Assembly: GCA_947177425.1 (NCBI GenBank)
Contig: CAMWUN010000026.1
Span: 1-47,210, forward strand
From: an uncultured bacterium
GTDB lineage: Bacteria > Bacillota > Clostridia > Lachnospirales > Lachnospiraceae
DNA length: 47,210 nt
Reading direction: 5' to 3'
In this document: piece after piece, positions 41,752 to 47,210 of the stretch
How positions within the stretch are numbered: the first letter of the stretch is position 1
Layout of the letters: each line of letters opens with the position of its first letter
The notes under the pieces: generated by a model
The model's database searches: none
Seen by the model: the letters and a program-made list of their open reading frames with translations, nothing else
What the model was told of the DNA's origin: nothing
Translations under genes and position numbers: made by a program

Positions 41752-42770
41752 ATGTCCACTCCCTTTTCACCTGCAGTCACATTCCCCACAATATAAGCTT
41801 TTTCCCCTGCTTCTTCAATGGCTGCAACTGCTTTCGCGGCATCTCTTTCGTCTAAAGCAAGAACCATGCCAAGGCCCATATTGTAAGTATTGTACATCAT
41901 CTTTTCTTCCAGATTCCCTTTGCGCTGCATCAGCGTAAAGATGGCAGGTATGGGATAGCTTTCCTTTTTAATAACCGCCCGGATCCCTTCCGGAAGCATC
42001 CTTGGAATATTTTCATAAAAGCCGCCTCCCGTGATATGGCTGCATCCCTTGATGACAAGGCCCGCATCTTTCACGGCCTTTAGCGCTTTCACATAAATCT
42101 TTGTGGGGGTAATCAGTGTTTCTCCTAATGTGCCCTGCAGTTCATCGTAATAAGTATCAAGGCTCTCCTTCGTCATATCAAAAATCTTTCTTACCAGAGA
42201 GAATCCATTGCTGTGGACCCCCGATGAGGCAATCCCCACCAGCACATCTCCGGGTCTGATATTTTCCCCTGTAATCAAATCTTTTTCATCTACCACGCCC
42301 ACGGCAAAGCCGGCCAGATCATATTCATCCTCCGGCATCAGCCCCGGATGTTCTGCAGTCTCGCCGCCAATCAGCGCCGCGCCGGCCATCTTACAACCCT
42401 GGGCCACGCCTTTTACAATGGAGGCAATCTTTTCAGGATAGTTCTTCCCGCAGGCAATGTAATCAAGGAAAAATAAGGGTTCTCCGCCTGCGCACACAAT
42501 ATCGTTGACGCACATGGCAACGCAGTCAATTCCCACTGTATCGTGCTTATCCATAAGAAAAGCCAGCTTTATTTTGGTGCCCACGCCATCGGTTCCCGAT
42601 ACCAGCGTAGGGTTTTCCATGTCCTTAATGGCCCTCAGGGAAAAGGCTCCTGAAAAACCTCCAATTCCTCCAAGAACCTCCGGTCTCATGGTTCCCTTTA
42701 CATATTCCTTCATCAGTTCCACACTGCGGTAGCCAGCCTCAATGTCAACTCCGGCATTTTTATAATCCAT
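41745..42770 (-). CDS. purM: Phosphoribosylformylglycinamidine cyclo-ligase (AIR synthetase)
   Basis: 341 residues beginning [20 protein letters not shown], the family N-terminus. Converts FGAM to AIR. Conserved [14 protein letters not shown] and [24 protein letters not shown], and [15 protein letters not shown]. The start at 42770 is the ATG ending a 33-nt leader element (42768-42800) that also supplies its GAGGA ribosome site and recurs before the desuccinylase-like gene. 40 nt separate it from purE. Confidence 0.96.
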   Translation of the reverse strand: MDYKNAGVDIEAGYRSVELMKEYVKGTMRPEVLGGIGGFSGAFSLRAIKDMENPTLVSGTDGVGTKIKLAFLMDKHDTVGIDCVAMCVNDIVCAGGEPLFFLDYIACGKNYPEKIASIVKGVAQGCKMAGAALIGGETAEHPGLMPEDEYDLAGFAVGVVDEKDLITGENIRPGDVLVGIASSGVHSNGFSLVRKIFDMTKESLDTYYDELQGTLGETLITPTKIYVKALKAVKDAGLVIKGCSHITGGGFYENIPRMLPEGIRAVIKKESYPIPAIFTLMQRKGNLEEKMMYNTYNMGLGMVLALDERDAAKAVAAIEEAGEKAYIVGNVTAGEKGVDIC

Positions 42771-42800
42771 CTTTTTCCTCATTTCTGCGCTGCTTTTGCG
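42768..42800 (-). repeat. 33-nt leader element, copy 2 (purM ribosome site)
   Basis: Same strand and 29/33 identical to 21488-21520. Its last three bases are the purM ATG. Confidence 0.65.
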
Positions 42801-42810
42801 CATATTCATC

Positions 42811-43311
42811 TTAATAATTCTGATAACCTGTCTGGGAAAGCCGTTCATCCTTTTTCTGGACGCTCTCCTTTAAATTTTCGCTGTATGCTTTCAGTTTCTT
42901 TAAAAGTTCCCCGTCGGAAGTTGCAAGGATCTTAGCCGCCAGAAGCCCTGCATTGGCTCCCCCGTTAATGGCAACCGTCGCAACCGGTATGCCGGAAGGC
43001 ATCTGGACAATAGAATAAAGGGAATCTCTTCCTCCCAAAGACGTGGTGTGCATGGGAATACCAATAACCGGCATGGGGAAAATCGCCGCACACATACCCG
43101 GCAGATGGGCCGCCATGCCTGCTCCCGCAATAATCACCTTAAATCCCTTCTCCTCTGCAGTCTTTGCATATTCAAAAAATACATCCGGCTCCCTGTGCGC
43201 GGATATGATTCGCATTTCAAAAGAAATCCCAAGTTCTGTAAGGATATCGGCAGCTTTCGCCATCACCGGCATATCCGAGTCGCTGCCCATTACAATTCCA
43301 ACCTGTGCCAT
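42811..43311 (-). CDS. purE: N5-carboxyaminoimidazole ribonucleotide mutase (class I PurE)
   Basis: 166 residues beginning [17 protein letters not shown]. The SDSD phosphate-binding motif, the ISAHREPD active-site His segment and [11 protein letters not shown] are present. Class I PurE normally pairs with PurK, which is not in this window. ATG at 43311 follows GGAGG. It is the first gene of purE-M-N-D, with a ~100-nt leader from the promoter at 43422-43450. Confidence 0.96.
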   Translation of the reverse strand: MAQVGIVMGSDSDMPVMAKAADILTELGISFEMRIISAHREPDVFFEYAKTAEEKGFKVIIAGAGMAAHLPGMCAAIFPMPVIGIPMHTTSLGGRDSLYSIVQMPSGIPVATVAINGGANAGLLAAKILATSDGELLKKLKAYSENLKESVQKKDERLSQTGYQNY

Positions 43312-43347
43312 AATTTTCCTCCCTCTTTGTATATATATGCGAGCGCA

Positions 43348-43450
43348 GTCTGCATGGCAGACCTGGTACTTCTTAGCGAAATGCTTTTTGCCCAAACTTT
43401 GGAAGTACTTCTCACGTTAATATCATACTAAAAATACTTTTTTTACGCAA
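43348..43450 (-). promoter_or_regulatory. pur operon promoter and leader
   Basis: On the minus strand TTGCGT (43445-43450) and TATGAT (43422-43427) are 17 nt apart. The ~100-nt leader holds a small perfect hairpin GTCTGC/GCAGAC (43348-43362). I looked for the purine-riboswitch core and for a B. subtilis-type PurBox and saw neither, so the control mode is unknown. Confidence 0.7.
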
Positions 43451-43505
43451 CTATATTCTTTCTTATACATTTCTTTATTTAATTAATATTTATTAAGGTA
43501 TCGGC

Positions 43506-43588
43506 ATGTGCATTTTACCCAAAGCGTGTTTGAAAATTGCCTTCCCTCCTGCACCGGCTTTCGTGGATACCCCCTGGGACATGCACAT
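43506..43588. repeat. ~83-bp element with terminal inverted repeats after the M29 gene
   Basis: ATGTGCAT (43506-43513) and ATGCACAT (43581-43588) are inverted copies, extended by CCCA/TGGG. Inside, 43524-43547 matches the complement of 1725-1748 (23/24). It directly follows the aminopeptidase stop codon. Confidence 0.55.
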
Positions 43589-45651
43589 TACACGTCTTCC
43601 AGATCTGCAAGGGGAATATTCAGTTCCTCACATCCGGCCAGCACAAATTTCCCTTCTTCTATTATGGGAATCATCTCTTCCTCACAGGTAACAACACTGA
43701 CCTCCCCCAGTTCATCATAGGGTATCGTGATATCCGTATGGCAGTTAAAGTATGCCTGGCCGCTCTTTTCTTTCCGTTTTATGGAGCATTCATTATCCCT
43801 TGCAATAATCTCTTTTCCGTCAGGGTTATACACCGCCACATCCTCTGCATGGGAGTAGCAGGTATCTCCCAATGCAAAATGAGGCCCGGTCTTTTCTGCA
43901 ATCAGTATGGGAAGCTTATCCTCTATCCCGTATTTTCTTGCCGCCGCAAAGGCTGTGGTATTGGTACCGATTGCAAATTCCCCAAGGGGCAGGGTATCAT
44001 GATGATACAGGACGTTGTCCTTTATATACTTCCGGTTCTGCTCCGGGCTGTCAAAATTGCTGCAGATATAATCCTTCACCATACCGCCTTCCATGGTCAG
44101 CATAATATTTTTGTACTCCAGCCCGTTTAAATACACCCGGCTCACATGGAGAACCCCTTCTGTCCCTGCAAGCACAGGGGATGTAAAGACTTCCCCCACC
44201 GGGATATTCACATCCGCCACACAATTTTCAAAGTTTGTCTCCCTGGCGGCGTCCGTGAGGGTGTGGAGCATGACTTTCATGTTGGTCTTATTTCCCTTCA
44301 TGCCCTTAACCAGCACATATTTTCCCTTATCCAGGGTGTCGATGATTTTCTGCTGCATCCGCTGGTAAAGTTTATAATCAAGGGTGTTAATCTTAACCAC
44401 CTGGTCAAAGATTCCCTTAAAGTCTTTTCCGATTTCCGGCACCGGGAAAGCAATGATCGTAAAACTTCTCTCCTCGCCTTTGATATATTTATTCTGCAGT
44501 TCCATGGCCGCCGACATATATTCCACGGTAAGTTTCTGCTGGACGGCGGACAGATGCAGGGCCCTGGGATTTTCCTTTAAATCCGCCGGGGTTTCCCCGA
44601 AAGTCTCCACCACCGCCGGGCCGCCGAAGCCGGCCGCCTGTTTCTTATATTTTTCATACCCTTCCTGCCAGGCTTCCATGCGCACCTGCACCAGCCTTTT
44701 GTCCAGCACAAGGGCCTGGTCGTCTTTATGGTCAAAATCATACTGCCTGTTGGGGACAGCGCCGTAATATCCGATACGGTTCATGCCTTTTCCCTGCAGA
44801 ATACTTACGGCCGCCCGGTAAACCGTGGCTTCCAGCCCCATCCTGCGGAAATTCTGCACGGCTTCCTTTATCATTGGTTCAAATCCCAGACAGTACCGGA
44901 TGTTTACTGTTTTCTTTTTGGAAATATCCTTATTTCCCACTTCAAAGCCAATCCGGTATCCTTCCGTGTAGGTATCCGCCATTTTCTTTAAAGTTTCCCA
45001 TGGAAGGGAATTTAAATGCTCCCATGTCTCAATCTCATTTTCGGTGACATATTCTCCGTAGTAGTAAAGATATCTGGGATCCGATAAATCCCCTTCTATG
45101 ATATGCATTGCAAAATCCGATGCCGGATCCAGCATATCCTCCAGTTTCTGCAAAGTGGCCTGCCGGGTATAATCGCTGACAAACCAGTAAACAATTTCCC
45201 GCAGTGTCTCATACTCCGGCAGCCTGCCATTTTCCGCCTGTTCACAACAAAAGGAGCTGTAAATCTCCAGAAGCAGTTCCATGCGTATGACCACATCTTC
45301 CTGCCTTTTTTCGTATACAAAGGGAATCATCCCCCGAAGTTCTGCGTACAAAAATGAAAGAAGCTGTCCATACCCTTCTCCCAGCTTCCGGACGCTGCAG
45401 GCCGGATTTCCATAACTGTCCTGATAATTTTCGGGCAGAATGTCCTCGTACAGCCTGTAATTCCTTTCTTTCAGCTCTGTTATGGAACTTCGGGCAGGAC
45501 CGTCTGCGGAAACAAACGTCCATGTATCGCAGATAAGTCCCACAAACTCCGCCATTTTCTTAAAGTACTCCTGGAATTCGGACTGTAACAGATTCTCGTC
45601 TTTTATCTCCTGTATCCGGTTTTTTGCCAGTAAAAATCTTTCCTTTTCCAT
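43588..45651 (-). CDS. M29-family aminopeptidase with long N-terminal extension
   Basis: 687 residues. The C-terminal ~350 residues carry the M29 (AmpS/AmpT) metal site: NIPVGEVFTSP (Glu), LGEFAIGTN (Glu), EKTGPHFALGDTC (His) and NCHTDITIPYDE (His, Asp). The N-terminal ~300 residues are helical, rich in Tyr/Glu, and not recognised; classical M29 enzymes are ~400 residues. It is cytoplasmic (no signal) and likely releases N-terminal residues from peptides. ATG at 45651 shares its A with the stop of the upstream small membrane gene (TGATG), so the two are coupled. An ORF extending upstream is a shadow. Confidence 0.87.
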   Translation of the reverse strand: MEKERFLLAKNRIQEIKDENLLQSEFQEYFKKMAEFVGLICDTWTFVSADGPARSSITELKERNYRLYEDILPENYQDSYGNPACSVRKLGEGYGQLLSFLYAELRGMIPFVYEKRQEDVVIRMELLLEIYSSFCCEQAENGRLPEYETLREIVYWFVSDYTRQATLQKLEDMLDPASDFAMHIIEGDLSDPRYLYYYGEYVTENEIETWEHLNSLPWETLKKMADTYTEGYRIGFEVGNKDISKKKTVNIRYCLGFEPMIKEAVQNFRRMGLEATVYRAAVSILQGKGMNRIGYYGAVPNRQYDFDHKDDQALVLDKRLVQVRMEAWQEGYEKYKKQAAGFGGPAVVETFGETPADLKENPRALHLSAVQQKLTVEYMSAAMELQNKYIKGEERSFTIIAFPVPEIGKDFKGIFDQVVKINTLDYKLYQRMQQKIIDTLDKGKYVLVKGMKGNKTNMKVMLHTLTDAARETNFENCVADVNIPVGEVFTSPVLAGTEGVLHVSRVYLNGLEYKNIMLTMEGGMVKDYICSNFDSPEQNRKYIKDNVLYHHDTLPLGEFAIGTNTTAFAAARKYGIEDKLPILIAEKTGPHFALGDTCYSHAEDVAVYNPDGKEIIARDNECSIKRKEKSGQAYFNCHTDITIPYDELGEVSVVTCEEEMIPIIEEGKFVLAGCEELNIPLADLEDV

Positions 45652-45974
45652 CAATCCACATACGCTCCTGCAAATAAAATAAGACTTAACATACCAAAGG
45701 CCAGAAAATTGGCTATTATTCCCAGCACTGTAAACAACCGGAACTTGTCTTTCTCGGTAGTAGACCAGATTCCAAGACAAATCCCCGCCGTCATAAAAAT
45801 AATGGCTATCAGCGCCGCTGTCCCATGCCTGGCAGTGGCGCTTCCCCCTGCCATATAAGCCTGATAAACGGCTGTCCCCAGGGCAATGTTTGCAAGGACG
45901 CCGAGAATCGTTGACATGATTCCTCTTTCTGTATGCACCTTATTTGTAAAAATATATCCTTTTGGCCGTAACAT
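45651..45974 (-). CDS. Small membrane protein (DUF6142-like)
   Basis: 107 residues beginning MLRPKGYIFTNKVHTERGIM. Three hydrophobic segments (about 20-40, 52-70, 80-103). I think this is the DUF6142 group seen in Lachnospiraceae; function unknown. The upstream longer frame lacks a ribosome site; the start at 45974 has only AGAGAG. It overlaps the aminopeptidase start by 1 nt. Confidence 0.75.
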   Translation of the reverse strand: MLRPKGYIFTNKVHTERGIMSTILGVLANIALGTAVYQAYMAGGSATARHGTAALIAIIFMTAGICLGIWSTTEKDKFRLFTVLGIIANFLAFGMLSLILFAGAYVD

Positions 45975-46047
45975 TTTGACTTTCTCTCTTTTTTCATAAA
46001 AAGTTTTATCATAAAAGGCATCCCCTTTTACAGAAATGCCCCATACC

Positions 46048-46200
46048 CTAAAACAAAATTTTTGACTTACCTGCAAGCAGTTTTGCACCGCCTATTATCA
46101 TCAAAATTCCGCAGACAATCCCCGTTACCAGGGTGACAACTCCTACCGCAATGCTCATTGCCCCTGCCCCGTTCATAATTTTGTAAGTTTTCTCCTCCAT
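46048..46200 (-). CDS. 50-residue single/double-pass membrane peptide
   Basis: A short gene. It reads MEEKTYKIMNGAGAMSIAV..., ending KLLAGKSKILF, with one long or two short hydrophobic stretches (about 12-42) and a basic C-terminus. The ribosome site AAAGGAG is seven nt before ATG 46200. It lies between pyrE and the next small membrane gene, co-directional, and is probably cotranscribed. I recall close look-alikes in related genomes, but no function is known. Confidence 0.75.
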   Translation of the reverse strand: MEEKTYKIMNGAGAMSIAVGVVTLVTGIVCGILMIIGGAKLLAGKSKILF

Positions 46201-46239
46201 ATTGATGCTCCTTTCCGGTTATTTGCCAGTTACTCCTGA

Positions 46240-46917
46240 TTAATGGGCAGCCCCATACTGCTTATAGTATGCGTCAATTGCCTCTTTTATAGTATCATCA
46301 ATATAAATCCTGTCTTTATAAGGCTTATTATAAAGATATTCCACTACTTCTTCCATATTCACGATTGCGTGGGCGTCAAATCCGTACTTCTCTTTAATTT
46401 CCTCCAGTGCGCTCTTTTCACCCTGTCCCTTTTCCATCCGGTTTAAGGAAACCATAAGCCCTTTTACCTCCACATGGGCCTGGGCTTTTATGATGGGATA
46501 GGTTTCTTCAATGGACTTGCCGGAAGTGGTCACATCTTCAATAATCACTACCCGGTCCCCATCCTTAAGTTTACTGCCCAGCAAGATCCCGGTATCACCG
46601 TGATCCTTTACCTCCTTGCGGTTTGAACAGTACCTGACATCCTTCCCGTATAATTCACTGATAGCCATTGCCGCAGATACGGAAAGAGGAATTCCTTTAT
46701 AAGCAGGTCCGAAAAGCACATCAAAATCAAGGCCATAATTGTCATGGATGGCCTTTGCGTAATACTCCCCAAGCCTGCGGAGCTGGGTACCGGTCACATA
46801 CCCGCCTGCATTCATAAAAAAGGGGGATTTACGTCCGCTCTTTAATGTGAACTCGCCAAACTTAAGCACCTGGCTGTCCACCATGAATTCAATAAATTCT
46901 TTTTTATAACTCTCCAT
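46240..46917 (-). CDS. pyrE: Orotate phosphoribosyltransferase
   Basis: 225 residues. Converts orotate + PRPP to OMP. PRPP-binding motif VVIIEDVTTSGKSIEE, substrate loop GRKSPFFMNAG, and FGPAYKGIPL. ATG at 46917 after CGGAGG. It is the first gene of the run to the aminopeptidase, with promoter 46979-47007. No other pyr genes are in the window. Confidence 0.96.
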   Translation of the reverse strand: MESYKKEFIEFMVDSQVLKFGEFTLKSGRKSPFFMNAGGYVTGTQLRRLGEYYAKAIHDNYGLDFDVLFGPAYKGIPLSVSAAMAISELYGKDVRYCSNRKEVKDHGDTGILLGSKLKDGDRVVIIEDVTTSGKSIEETYPIIKAQAHVEVKGLMVSLNRMEKGQGEKSALEEIKEKYGFDAHAIVNMEEVVEYLYNKPYKDRIYIDDTIKEAIDAYYKQYGAAH

Positions 46918-46978
46918 ACGTCTCTAATCCTCCGTATTTATGAGCCGCCCAGACAGACTCACCTGAAATATTTCCACA

Positions 46979-47007
46979 ATTTTACCACATTTTTCATTTA
47001 TATTCAA
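46979..47007 (-). promoter_or_regulatory. pyrE promoter
   Basis: On the minus strand TTGAAT (47002-47007) and TGG-TAAAAT (-10 at 46979-46984), spacing 17, extended -10. No PyrR-type anti-antiterminator was recognised in the ~60-nt leader. Confidence 0.78.
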
Positions 47008-47037
47008 CCCGTTTTGTCCGCCAGTCACGGAATCCCG

Positions 47038-47165
47038 GTTACTGTTCACACAGACCTGCGCATTTACTGCGCTGGTCGTAAGAAAATGATTCGAGAGTGC
47101 AAAAATCCCATTGCCAAAGGCAATTTTCGATGGATTTTTGCATGTTACTGGTCACGGAGTGAACC
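47038..47165 (+). repeat. ~130-bp structured dispersed repeat, copy C (complete)
   Basis: Left terminus GTTACTGTTCAC (47038-47049). Hairpin 1 is at 47054-47078 (GACC-GCGCA / TGCGC-GGTC) and the 11-bp stem TGCAAAAATCC / GGATTTTTGCA encloses ATTGCC-AAA-GGCAAT. The right arm ends in GTGAAC. It lies just upstream of the pyrE promoter. Its last 39 bases up to 47164 equal bases 1-39. The remaining bases 47166-47210 show nothing recognisable. Confidence 0.9.
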
Positions 47166-47210
47166 AATGTCATTAAGTTTAGCAGGGTCTGTCAGAGGAC
47201 TCCTGCCATA

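Noticed and set aside
43312-43450. Possible purine riboswitch in the purE leader
   Set aside because: The conserved purine-aptamer core was not found; only a small hairpin and AT-rich sequence are visible.
1-47210. CRISPR array, prophage, integron or conjugative element
   Set aside because: No regularly spaced repeats, integrases, transposases, capsid or relaxase genes were seen; gene content is core-like.

Overview
The window looks like a chromosomal segment of a Firmicute of the Lachnospiraceae / Clostridium cluster XIVa type. The evidence is moderate GC, strong AGGAGG-type ribosome sites, the trmK-rpoD-dnaG order, a single-chain ~1270-residue PurL, a type A RNase P RNA, a clpC-radA neighbourhood, and small proteins I associate with this family. 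No phage, plasmid, CRISPR, transposase or defence genes were seen. Almost everything is core metabolism, replication/transcription and sugar use, and most genes lie on the minus strand. Many track ORFs are N-terminally over-extended; starts here were moved to the codon with the best ribosome site.

Layout. 1-1700 (+): the tail of a dispersed repeat, rpsT with its promoter and terminator, then a SAM methyltransferase behind a foldable leader. 1750-10765 (-): a long co-directional run read from the right: HSL-type esterase, dgt, dnaG, rpoD, trmK, a TGS-domain nucleoside kinase, rnpB, and a secreted trypsin-like protease. 10884-13008 (+): divergent from the esterase, a condensation-fold acyltransferase and a zinc-ribbon membrane protein. 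13034-15441: a small unknown protein and a VanR/VanS-like two-component system. 15583-22669 (-): unknown protein, TetR regulator, two aspartoacylase-family paralogues (one with the zinc site and catalytic Glu lost), then purL from its own promoter. 22948-31521: a maltodextrin locus (malQ-malE-malF-malG-lipoprotein GH13 amylase on minus) with a divergent lacI-type regulator. 31697-39840 (-): tRNA-Trp, an LCP cell-wall ligase, radA, a small unknown protein, clpC preceded by a GntR regulator, a bitopic SH3b protein and a zinc-ribbon/HTH protein. 39856-43311 (-): purE-purM-purN-purD with a near-consensus promoter; the zinc-ribbon and SH3b genes follow purD within 15 and 11 nt and so look like the operon tail. 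43588-46917 (-): pyrE, a 50-residue membrane peptide, a small membrane protein, and an M29 aminopeptidase with a ~300-residue N-terminal extension.

How the genes work together. Purine synthesis is split between purL and purE-M-N-D (purF, purC, purH and purB lie elsewhere), with pyrE for pyrimidines nearby. The mal cluster encodes surface hydrolysis, capture, import and intracellular glucan rearrangement, but no ATPase subunit. clpC-radA keeps the B. subtilis order, while the usual ctsR-mcsA-mcsB genes are replaced by one GntR gene.

The least ordinary features are non-coding or degenerate: a ~130-bp structured repeat with terminal inverted repeats (three copies, one cut by the window edge), a second REP-like GCTTCGCGAGCC family, a 24-nt core repeat downstream of two genes, a 33-nt element placed just before start codons of two unrelated genes, and a predicted dead aspartoacylase paralogue encoded beside an intact one. 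All functional proposals for these are inference from the sequence.
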